In this document: piece by piece, positions 6,919-13,084 of the stretch | How positions within the stretch are numbered: the first letter of the stretch is position 1 | How the letters are laid out: each line of letters opens with the position of its first letter | NCBI GenBank assembly: GCA_964455935.1 | Contig: CAYVZU010000115.1 | Location: forward strand, 1-13,084 | Length of the DNA stretch: 13,084 bases | Reading direction: 5' to 3' | Source: CAYVZU01 sp964455935 | GTDB lineage: Bacteria > Fibrobacterota > CAYVZU01 | The notes under the pieces: model-generated | Seen by the model: the letters and a program-made list of their open reading frames with translations, nothing else | Databases searched by the model: none | What the model was told of the DNA's origin: nothing | Made by a program: the position numbers and the translations under genes

Positions 6919-7251
6919 ATGGCACGGAAGACCTATTCGGATAAGAAGAAGCAGACGATTCTAAAAGCAATTGAGGATTACGATAAGGAGCATGGCCGCG
7001 GCGGAATGGCCAATGCTCATAAACAGTACAAGGTCTCCTATTTGACTCTGCGACGCTGGCTTGGAACAACCGAGAAGACCATAAAAATCCCAAAGACCGG
7101 AAAAGGCAAAAAGCTTGTCCGGTCGGCTCCTGGATTGTCGAAGAGCATCGAGAAGGGCCTTCGGCGTATCGCGGATCTCGAGAACCAGATCAGCAAGCTT
7201 CAAAAGCAGCTCGCAAATGAAAAATCCGGAATCAAACGGCTTCTCGACTAG
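6919..7251 (+). CDS. Small helix-turn-helix protein with C-terminal coiled coil
   Basis: 110 very basic residues. Residues 5-48 (YSDKKKQTILKAIEDY, a GRGG turn, then YKVSYLTLRRWL) have the helix / glycine-rich turn / helix layout of the N-terminal DNA-binding domain of IS3-type OrfA and related homeodomain-like proteins, with LTLRRWL as the likely recognition helix. Residues 49-72 form a Lys/Pro/Gly-rich linker. Residues 75-108 (IEKGLRRIADLENQISKLQ onward) show heptad spacing of a short coiled coil, so it may dimerise. No DDE catalytic domain or partner orfB follows, and no terminal inverted repeats were seen, so it is not an intact insertion sequence. GGGGGGAT ends about five bases before the ATG. 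A strong terminator follows, making it monocistronic. It may be a domesticated transposase DNA-binding domain or a regulator. I do not recognise the exact family. Confidence 0.75.
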   Translation: MARKTYSDKKKQTILKAIEDYDKEHGRGGMANAHKQYKVSYLTLRRWLGTTEKTIKIPKTGKGKKLVRSAPGLSKSIEKGLRRIADLENQISKLQKQLANEKSGIKRLLD

Positions 7252-7279
7252 CACAAGCCCTTTATAGTTCTTCACAATG

Positions 7280-7316
7280 TCGGCCGCTTGCTGCCAAGCG
7301 GCCGATTCTGTTTCTG
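7280..7316 (+). terminator. Rho-independent terminator after the HTH/coiled-coil gene
   Basis: TCGGCCGCTTG (7280-7290) pairs perfectly over 11 bp with CAAGCGGCCGA (7295-7305) around the tetraloop CTGC. It is followed by a T-rich tract (TTCTGTTTCTGT). It lies 28 bases after the stop codon of the preceding gene, which is good placement for ending that transcript. Confidence 0.75.
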
Positions 7317-7427
7317 TCCTTGTCTCCGGCGGCGGGCTGGAGATCCAAAAACCGGCTGATTATGAATAGCGGGTTCGCCACATGATATATTTGTCGCGTC
7401 CACAAACAGCTTACAAGGGATACGGCC

Positions 7428-9062
7428 TTGATTTCCACAAATAACGTCACGCTGGCATTTGGCAAACGGGTTCTTTTCAAAGATGTTTCAATCAAGTTTA
7501 CACCGGGAAACTGTTACGGCCTGATTGGCGCGAACGGATCAGGCAAATCCACATTTCTCAAAATTCTCTCAGGTGAAATCGAGGCTTCCCAGGGCGAGGT
7601 GGCCATTGACAGCGACAAACGAATGGCGATTTTGCGTCAGGACCATTTTGCCTTTGACGAGCACACCGCAACCGATACGGTCATCATGGGGTACGAACGC
7701 CTTTATAGGGTCCTGAAGGAACGGGAAATCCTCTACGCCAAACCGGAAATGACCGAGAAGGAGGGGATGCGCGCTTCGGAGCTGGAGATGGAGGTCGCGG
7801 AGATGGATGGATGGGATGCGGAGGCAAGCGCAGCTGTTTTGCTCAATGGGTTGGGTGTCGAACCCGGCCTGCACATGGCGAGAATGGGCGACCTGGAGGG
7901 CGGACAGAAAATGCGCGTTCTGCTTGCGCAGGCCCTCTTCGGAAATCCCGACATCCTGCTGCTGGACGAACCCACGAACCACCTCGACATCGAATCAATT
8001 TCCTGGCTCGAAGACTTTCTAACATCATTTAAAAACACGGTGATCGTGGTTTCACACGACCGCCATTTTCTGAACCAGGTGTGCACGCACATCGCCGATA
8101 TCGATTACACACAGATCAAGTTATACGTAGGGAACTACGACTTTTGGTATCAGGCAAGCCAGTTGGCGCGCACGCAGCTCAAAAACGAGAACAAGAAGAA
8201 AGAAGCCCGGATGTCCGAACTCAGCGCTTTTATCGCCCGGTTCTCGGCCAACGCATCCAAAGCGCGCCAGGCCACCTCCCGAAAGAAACTCCTCGAAAAA
8301 ATTACCCTGGACGACATGCCGGCCTCGTCCCGCAAGTTCCCCTACGTGGGGTTCAAACCCTTGCGCGAATGCGGCAAGAGCATTCTCACTGTAAAAAACC
8401 TGCATAAGAGCCTGGAGGGCGTGGCGGCGCTCACCGATTTCAACCTTTCGGTAAACCGGGGCGACAAGATTGTTCTGCTTGGAGCCAACACAAACGCCAA
8501 GACCGCGTTGATCCAGATTCTGGCCGGCGAGCTGCAGCCCGATGCCGGAACCGTGATCTGGGGCTCATCCATTACGACCGCCTATTTTCCCAAAGACAAC
8601 AGCTCCTGCTTCCAGGGTGATATGACCCTTCTGGAATGGCTGGGGCAGTTTACCACAATCAACGACATGCAGGCCCTTCGCGGATTTCTGGGCCGCATGC
8701 TGTTTTCGGGGGACGAGTCGCTGAAGAAAATCGGCGTGCTTTCGGGGGGCGAACGGGTGCGCAGCCTGCTCTCGAAAATGATGCTCTCGGGCGCCAACGC
8801 CCTTCTGCTCGATGAGCCCACAAATCACCTGGACCTGGAATCCATCACCGCCCTCAATACGGGACTTATCGAATTTCCCGAGGTGGTGATCTTCACCTCG
8901 CACGACCACCAGTTTGTCAGCAGTACCGCCAACCGGGTCATTGAAATCATGCCCGGAGGCATGATCGACCGGGTTATGAATTTCGAAGACTACATCAAAG
9001 ATCCTGCGATAAGCGCTCTTCGCGATACTCTCTACCACGGTCACCACCGGACCGAACTGTAG
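7428..9062 (+). CDS. ABC-F family ATPase, YbiT-like (ribosome-associated)
   Basis: 544 residues with two nucleotide-binding domains and no membrane segment, as in ABC-F proteins, which act on ribosomes rather than in transport. NBD1 has Walker A GANGSGKS (34-41), signature LEGGQ (156-160), Walker B ILLLDEP (176-182) and H-loop His210. NBD2 has signature LSGGE (438-442), Walker B LLLDEP (459-464) and H-loop His492. Its Walker A reads GANTNAKT (352-359), losing two of the usual glycines while keeping Lys and Thr. The linker, with FSANASKARQATSR (272-285), closely matches E. coli YbiT, as do RQDHFAF and VIMG near residues 70-88. The start is TTG at 7428, supported by AAGGGA seven bases upstream and by alignment with the YbiT N-terminus. 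It appears to be a single-gene unit between terminators. Family certain; exact translational role unknown. Confidence 0.93.
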   Translation: MISTNNVTLAFGKRVLFKDVSIKFTPGNCYGLIGANGSGKSTFLKILSGEIEASQGEVAIDSDKRMAILRQDHFAFDEHTATDTVIMGYERLYRVLKEREILYAKPEMTEKEGMRASELEMEVAEMDGWDAEASAAVLLNGLGVEPGLHMARMGDLEGGQKMRVLLAQALFGNPDILLLDEPTNHLDIESISWLEDFLTSFKNTVIVVSHDRHFLNQVCTHIADIDYTQIKLYVGNYDFWYQASQLARTQLKNENKKKEARMSELSAFIARFSANASKARQATSRKKLLEKITLDDMPASSRKFPYVGFKPLRECGKSILTVKNLHKSLEGVAALTDFNLSVNRGDKIVLLGANTNAKTALIQILAGELQPDAGTVIWGSSITTAYFPKDNSSCFQGDMTLLEWLGQFTTINDMQALRGFLGRMLFSGDESLKKIGVLSGGERVRSLLSKMMLSGANALLLDEPTNHLDLESITALNTGLIEFPEVVIFTSHDHQFVSSTANRVIEIMPGGMIDRVMNFEDYIKDPAISALRDTLYHGHHRTEL

Positions 9063-9108
9063 GAGAGGCAGGTGGATAACGGTTCAGGCGGTAGGGAATT
9101 AGGCCGGA

Positions 9109-9134
9109 GTATCCAATCAGGATGCTTTTTTCTT
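9109..9134 (+). terminator. Rho-independent terminator after the ABC-F gene
   Basis: GTATCC (9109-9114) pairs with GGATGC (9120-9125) around the loop AATCA (one T-G wobble). Six Ts and then CTT follow directly at 9126-9134. It lies 47 bases after the ABC-F stop codon. Confidence 0.65.
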
Positions 9135-9237
9135 GGTCGTTCCAAACAGCCTAAACGCCTGCAGCCTAACAACCGGCCTTGGCTGTTGCGCGGACTGATT
9201 TAAATGGCTTTTCCCTCAATCCTTGGTTCCCCGTTCC

Positions 9238-9266
9238 TTGCAGGTCTGGAAGGGATTTGATATTTT
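9238..9266 (+). promoter_or_regulatory. Weak candidate promoter just before the BFN-domain gene
   Basis: TTGCAG (9238-9243) and TATTTT (9261-9266) are 17 bases apart. If used, transcription would begin around 9273, at the ATG itself, giving a leaderless or near-leaderless message. This would fit the absence of a well-spaced ribosome binding site, since GGAAGGGA lies about 18 bases upstream of the ATG. Matches to consensus are only moderate. Confidence 0.25.
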
Positions 9267-9273
9267 TGTTTCT

Positions 9274-9774
9274 ATGCTGATTAAGGTTACCATATCTGAA
9301 TTGGGGTTCGATCCGCAGTCGAATGTTCCGGTCATGGTTCTGCGCGAGGAAAACGGCAGCCGGACTTTGCCAATCTGGATTGGAGTGGCCGAAGCCAGCT
9401 CCATTGCTGCGCACAAGGAATCGGCCAAGCCCGAACGTCCGCTCACGCACGACCTGATGAAGTTGATTATTGATGGACTCAACGCCAGACTGGCCAAGGT
9501 GACGATCGACAATTTTAGAAACAATACATTCTACGCCAAGCTCTTCCTGCAGAACGGCAGCCAAATGGTCTGTATCGATGCCCGCCCCAGCGACGCGGTG
9601 GCGCTTGCCATCCGGTGCAACGCGCCCATGTACATCGAAGAGCACATCCTAAACGGCAAGGACGACGAAAAGGCAGGGCAAAAGCCCGATAACGATTTGC
9701 GGCGGACAGTGCGCGAGATCGACCCCAGTGATTTCGGAAAATACTCCCTCGGCAACAGCACCGGTCCCGCATAA
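9274..9774 (+). CDS. Bifunctional nuclease (BFN, DUF151) domain protein
   Basis: 166 residues covering a complete BFN/DUF151 domain. Landmarks are the VPVMVLREENG strand pair (18-28), LPIWIG (32-37), RPLTHDL (55-61), FYAKL (86-90) and the hallmark DARPSDAVALAIR (102-114) followed by APMYIEE (117-123). The fold is that of Thermotoga TM0160. Some relatives were reported to have RNase/DNase activity, but the molecular role in most bacteria is unclear. Residues 124-166 are a charged, low-conservation tail. I chose the ATG at 9274 because the family begins at this point; the open frame extends upstream to a TTG at 9223, but that extension has no ribosome binding site and no family similarity. The stop codon overlaps the ribosome binding site of the next gene, which starts 10 bases downstream, so the two are probably co-transcribed. 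Confidence 0.9.
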   Translation: MLIKVTISELGFDPQSNVPVMVLREENGSRTLPIWIGVAEASSIAAHKESAKPERPLTHDLMKLIIDGLNARLAKVTIDNFRNNTFYAKLFLQNGSQMVCIDARPSDAVALAIRCNAPMYIEEHILNGKDDEKAGQKPDNDLRRTVREIDPSDFGKYSLGNSTGPA

Positions 9775-9784
9775 AGGCTCCTTT

Positions 9785-11620
9785 ATGATTTTCTTCCACA
9801 CATCAGCAACGAAGTCCAGGCCCGCAAAGACCGGCCTTTTTATTTTCTTTGGTTTTCTGTGGGCCGCGGGTTCGGTTTGGGCCGATGATCTGGCCGCGGC
9901 CGATGCTTTTGCCCGGGCGGTGACCGCCTGCCAGCGGGGGCGGTTTGCAGCGGCCGTGGAGTGCATCGACTCGCTTCTTCTTGCCACAACCGAAGCGGAT
10001 CTTACCGAAAAAGCCATGCTGCTGAAAGCCGAGTGCCTTCTGCGCGACCGCCGCGATCTCGATGCCCGGCGCACGCTGGCCCTGGCGCAACGCCAGTTCA
10101 CCGGTTCCCGCTATGCGCCGCGCACGCTCTACTGGTATGGAGTGGCCCTGATCCGGACCGGCGAGTACCTCAAAGGCGCCCAGGCACTGGTCCGCGTTCT
10201 GGAATCCAACTCCGGACCCGTCCTGGATTCGCTTGCCCGCGCTGGGCTTCGCCTGTTTGTCGATGGACGCGCCACGGATTTTGACCTGATCGAAATAGAG
10301 CGTTCGGCCGGATCGCCGGGAATGGCGGCCGCGTTCCGTTACGAGCGCGCGCAGAAACTGCAGCGCGCGGGCAAAGCCGCCGAAGCTCAGATCCTGTTCG
10401 AGTCCTTTCTGCGCGATTTTCCAAACGACCCCCGTGGCGACGAGGTCCGTGGATTCCTGAAGGGTTCGACGGACACGTCGGGGGCCTTTCCAGTGGCCCT
10501 TCTGGTTCCGCTTGAGGGAGAATACAAGGAAGTTGGCAGCTCCGTGCGAAACGGCGTGGAATTGGCCATGGATCAATGGCACCAGGCCCAAAGCCGGCGC
10601 ATGGCCCTCCAGCGAATCGACACCAAAGGCGATGTCGTGACAACGGTGCTGGCCGTGCAGGACCTGGTGCGCGAAAACCGGGTGCGCGCGGTGATTGGGC
10701 CGGTTCTGACCCAGGAAGTGGTGGCCGCGGCCGCGGCTGTCGGCACCAGCGGAATTCCCATGATCACGCCCACGGCCACGGGCGAACGAATCACAAAGGT
10801 CTGCCCCACCCTGTATCAAATCCCGGCCTCTCCCAGTATGCTATGCCGCCGCCTGGCGCGTTACGCCAAAGAAACCATGCGCATCGAGGAGTTTGTCATT
10901 CTCTCGCCGCTTACGGATTACGGCAGAGTGATGAGCGAAGCCTTTAAGCAGTCCGTTGCGGAGATCGGCGGAAAGTGCACGGCCGTGCAGTATTATCCGG
11001 AAGGCGAGACGAATTTCCGGCGGCTTTTTCAGGAAATCCGCAGGCGGAAGCTGCATCGCTCAAAGAAAGGGCCGGCGCCCGAAGAAGTGATTGTATGGAC
11101 CGATTCGCTTCTCGATGACGAGAAGTCGCGCGACAAAGACACCACCGAGGTCTTTGCCGGCGGCATTTTCCTGCCGTGCGGCCCCGATGAAGCGACGGCC
11201 CTGGCCTCGCAGGCCGGCCACTACCGGATTCACGGACAGCTCCTGGGAACACCCTCCTGGTACTCGCCCGATGCCATCCGGCGCAGCAAGGAGGCGGTCG
11301 AAGGCTCGATTATCTGCATGGATTTTCTGCCCGAGGCCAACCCGGCGGCCTGGCGCGATTTTAGCCAGTCTTACCAGACCCGCTACGGGATTCGTCCCGA
11401 TAAGGTGGCGGGCCAGGCCTACGATACCGCCCGGATGCTCTGCAAAGTCCTGGAGGAAGTGAACGAAGGAGCCGGCGCCGCGGATATCAACGATCGTCTT
11501 AAAATGACACGCGGCTTTCAGGGCGCTGCCGGCCAGATTTCGTTTGACCCCGAAAACCGCGCCAACGAGGACGGGCTGATCTTTCGCATCCTCAACGGCG
11601 CGCTCATTCGCGTGCAATAG
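9785..11620 (+). CDS. Exported TPR plus periplasmic-binding-fold protein (LpoA / leucine-binding-protein-like)
   Basis: 611 residues. The N-terminus has basic residues, a hydrophobic core (about 17-30) and a cleavage site VWA/DD after residue 33, so the mature protein is periplasmic. Residues 34-225 contain helical repeats with TPR character (FAAAVECIDSLL, AECLLRDRRDLDARRTL, YWYGVALIRTGEYLKGAQAL, and a final AEAQILFESFL). From about 236 (PVALLVPLEGEYKEVG) to the end is a type-I periplasmic-binding fold of the Leu/Ile/Val-binding family: AVIGPVLTQEV, GIPMITPTATG, LSPLTDYGRVM, LLGTPSWYSP, AYDTARML. The same TPR-plus-binding-fold order occurs in LpoA-type activators of penicillin-binding proteins and in deltaproteobacterial homologues. 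No transport permease or ATPase genes flank it, favouring an envelope or cell-wall role over solute import. ATG 9785 is chosen for its signal peptide and AAAGG site; an earlier in-frame ATG at 9728 lies inside the previous gene. Confidence 0.82.
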   Translation: MIFFHTSATKSRPAKTGLFIFFGFLWAAGSVWADDLAAADAFARAVTACQRGRFAAAVECIDSLLLATTEADLTEKAMLLKAECLLRDRRDLDARRTLALAQRQFTGSRYAPRTLYWYGVALIRTGEYLKGAQALVRVLESNSGPVLDSLARAGLRLFVDGRATDFDLIEIERSAGSPGMAAAFRYERAQKLQRAGKAAEAQILFESFLRDFPNDPRGDEVRGFLKGSTDTSGAFPVALLVPLEGEYKEVGSSVRNGVELAMDQWHQAQSRRMALQRIDTKGDVVTTVLAVQDLVRENRVRAVIGPVLTQEVVAAAAAVGTSGIPMITPTATGERITKVCPTLYQIPASPSMLCRRLARYAKETMRIEEFVILSPLTDYGRVMSEAFKQSVAEIGGKCTAVQYYPEGETNFRRLFQEIRRRKLHRSKKGPAPEEVIVWTDSLLDDEKSRDKDTTEVFAGGIFLPCGPDEATALASQAGHYRIHGQLLGTPSWYSPDAIRRSKEAVEGSIICMDFLPEANPAAWRDFSQSYQTRYGIRPDKVAGQAYDTARMLCKVLEEVNEGAGAADINDRLKMTRGFQGAAGQISFDPENRANEDGLIFRILNGALIRVQ

Positions 11621-11627
11621 AGAAACG

Positions 11628-11690
11628 GCGGCCCGGCCCCAAGGCCGCGACCGCAGCTCGATAGTCTTTGGAGCCAAGGGAACAGGCTCC
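11628..11690 (+). other. Two hairpins in the spacer before the lipoprotein gene
   Basis: GCGGCC (11628-11633) can pair with GGCCGC (11643-11648), and GGAGCC (11670-11675) with GGCTCC (11685-11690), each around a 9-base loop. Neither is followed by a T-run. They sit in the 176-base spacer after the TPR/binding-fold gene and could be a Rho-assisted termination region, an mRNA-stabilising structure, or chance in GC-rich DNA. No clear promoter for the next gene was found in this spacer. Confidence 0.3.
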
Positions 11691-11796
11691 CGGATCGCAA
11701 GGCCAAGCGCAGATCGTTTGCATCGAACGACCCTTCACCGGAAGAACGCGCGCGACTTGCATGCCCGGCATTCGGCCGGAACAAACTGGAGTTGAC

Positions 11797-13084
11797 ATGC
11801 GGAAATTCGCTATGGTTTTTGCATTAACCTGGCTTGCGTCCTGTTCGTTGGATAAACCGCTTCGACCGCCGGATACGCCCGGCCAGGCTTCGGAGACGGC
11901 CATCTCCGGCGTGCGCCGGGCCGTCCTGGGTTTGCGCTACTGCGAGCAGCTCGAACGAATCCGCAATCCCTTCCAGCGCGGAATGGCCGAAACCCTGTCT
12001 CTGGCCCTCGAGCGCATGCCGCTGGGGATCTCGCGCGCGGAGCTGCTCGATTCGACCCGGATCCTGCCCACGCCGGCCTATGCCAAAGCCGCGCGCAATG
12101 CCGGGCCGTCCGGATGGTCCGCCGCGGCCACGCTTCCGCTGACAGCCTACCAGCAACCCGGCGACAGCATTGGCGCGGTAGCCGTGGGCGATACCAACGT
12201 GGTCATCCGCCGCCTGGCTTCGGCCCGAATCGTGGCTCCGGTCGATTCCGGAATCGATTCCTTGTTTTTCGTGAATTCGAAGCTTCACCATGTCCGCTCG
12301 ATTCTTCATGCGGGAAGCCGGGTCCTCAACGAGACGGAAACGGACATGGATGGAGACGGGTTTATCAGCACGTCGTCGGCACGGCGCAGGACCCGAATCG
12401 CGCGGACCTGGACAGCCGGAGACAGCCTATTTTTGGCCCTGGCGGACATGGATTATGACCTGCTGGCCAGCGGCAGCGCGGCTTGGACGCGCTACGCGGA
12501 AGCCGTGGTTGTCGCGGGAGACACAACGGAAACGCGGGTCGTCCGCGGCGACGAGGGCTACATCCAACTGCAGGCCGGCGAGGAGCTGATCGACAGCGTG
12601 GTCCATGTCTCCGAAAACGGGCGCACGGTCGAGGTCGGTAAACGCAAGCTTGCCGAATCGGGGAAGATCAACAACTCTCCCCAAGATTCCTACGTCGAAT
12701 TTGCCCGCTGGTTCACGAGCCAGGCCGAGTCGTCCTATACCAAGTGGGCCGATGCGGACACGGACCATTACGTCTGGACTCCCGGCCGGGGAGACACCAC
12801 GCGGGTGTGGATTGCGTCGCAACGCAAATTTTTCGCCGGGACGGTTAAATTCCGTCGCGAATCCACGCTTGTGGCGCTGGTGAGCCCGGATTCCCCGTCG
12901 CCGCAGCGCATCCTGGGCCAGCAGATCTATGACTCGCTGCGCAACGCGATCCGGGTCCGGCAGCTTCGTGTGCAAAACAGGCGCACCCAATGGTCCGGCG
13001 ATACCGTGATGGTGGACGAGTGGACTCTATATAACAATCCCACTCAACCGCTCCGGATTGAATATGGCACCGTGGACCAGACGG
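11797..13084 (+). CDS. Lipoprotein of unknown function, 3' end beyond the window
   Basis: An open frame of 429 codons with no stop before the right edge. The N-terminus is MRKFAMVFALTWLASC: two early basic residues, a hydrophobic stretch and the lipobox LASC with Cys16, followed by Ser17. Lipid attachment is therefore likely, and the +2 Ser would allow sorting to the outer membrane in Lol-type systems. Residues 183-191 (DMDGDGFIS) look like the start of an EF-hand/dockerin-type calcium loop, though the usual position-12 acidic residue is a Ser. The rest is rich in short beta-type segments with repeated GDT/GDS/GDE turns, suggesting a beta-sandwich-like extracytoplasmic protein. GGAG five bases before the ATG at 11797 supports the start. 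I do not recognise a family. It lies 176 bases after the TPR/binding-fold gene on the same strand, so co-transcription is possible but not shown. Confidence 0.8.
   Translation, partial: MRKFAMVFALTWLASCSLDKPLRPPDTPGQASETAISGVRRAVLGLRYCEQLERIRNPFQRGMAETLSLALERMPLGISRAELLDSTRILPTPAYAKAARNAGPSGWSAAATLPLTAYQQPGDSIGAVAVGDTNVVIRRLASARIVAPVDSGIDSLFFVNSKLHHVRSILHAGSRVLNETETDMDGDGFISTSSARRRTRIARTWTAGDSLFLALADMDYDLLASGSAAWTRYAEAVVVAGDTTETRVVRGDEGYIQLQAGEELIDSVVHVSENGRTVEVGKRKLAESGKINNSPQDSYVEFARWFTSQAESSYTKWADADTDHYVWTPGRGDTTRVWIASQRKFFAGTVKFRRESTLVALVSPDSPSPQRILGQQIYDSLRNAIRVRQLRVQNRRTQWSGDTVMVDEWTLYNNPTQPLRIEYGTVDQT

Noticed and set aside
6919..7251. Complete IS3-type insertion sequence
   Set aside because: No orfB/DDE domain, no terminal inverted repeats and no target duplication seen; the gene has its own terminator.
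9728..9784. Earlier in-frame ATG for the TPR/binding-fold protein
   Set aside because: It lies inside the preceding gene and would bury the signal peptide about 35 residues in; the ATG at 9785 has a ribosome binding site and a proper signal sequence.
9803..10819. Minus-strand open frame of 338 codons
   Set aside because: Antisense to the TPR/periplasmic-binding gene, whose domains and signal peptide are clear; the antisense peptide has no recognisable features.
1..13084. CRISPR array, prophage or toxin-antitoxin/defence island
   Set aside because: No regularly spaced direct repeats, phage structural genes, Cas-like or paired toxin-antitoxin ORFs were found on either strand.

Overview
The window looks like chromosomal DNA from an uncultivated diderm (Gram-negative) bacterium. 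The signs of a double membrane are an outer-membrane barrel ending in phenylalanine, a lipobox lipoprotein and a periplasmic binding-type protein with a signal peptide. GC content is moderately high. A run of ten Ns inside the porin gene indicates a draft or metagenome-derived scaffold. No marker here allows a firm phylum call. The mix of genes would suit one of the lesser-known FCB, PVC or delta-proteobacteria-like groups, but that is inference.

Layout. Positions 1-118 hold a leader with a hairpin, a sigma70-like promoter and a palindrome in the promoter spacer. At 119-2017 (+) is a fusion protein: an unrecognised N-terminal half joined to a GlmU-type left-handed beta-helix acetyltransferase half. 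At 2181-4445 (-), convergent to it, is an unusually long phosphohexomutase. Between the two is a 48-codon scrap that looks like the end of an SGNH/GDSL hydrolase. Divergent from the mutase, 4607-6069 (+) encodes a porin interrupted by the assembly gap. From 6083 to about 6445 (-) lies a decayed C-terminus of a phenylacetate-CoA ligase. It ends close to a tRNA-Thr(CGT) at 6497-6568 (+). A 350-base spacer with two tandem hairpins and a likely promoter follows. Next come a 110-residue helix-turn-helix/coiled-coil protein (6919-7251) with a strong terminator, and a YbiT-like ABC-F ATPase (7428-9062) with its own terminator. After these is a likely two-gene operon: a bifunctional-nuclease-domain protein (9274-9774) and a TPR plus periplasmic-binding-fold protein (9785-11620). 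Last is a lipoprotein of unknown function (from 11797) that runs off the right edge.

How the parts may work together. The mutase and the acetyltransferase-like fusion could act in succession on an amino-sugar 1-phosphate, as GlmM and the acetyltransferase half of GlmU do, supplying nucleotide-sugar precursors for the envelope. The usual uridylyltransferase half is missing here. The porin, the TPR/periplasmic-binding protein and the lipoprotein are all envelope proteins. The tRNA, HTH gene and ligase remnant form a small scar-like region between housekeeping-type genes, which suggests past rearrangement. I see no CRISPR array, prophage, transposase with a catalytic domain, or clear defence system. 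The most novel items are the fusion acyltransferase, the enlarged mutase and the HTH/coiled-coil protein.
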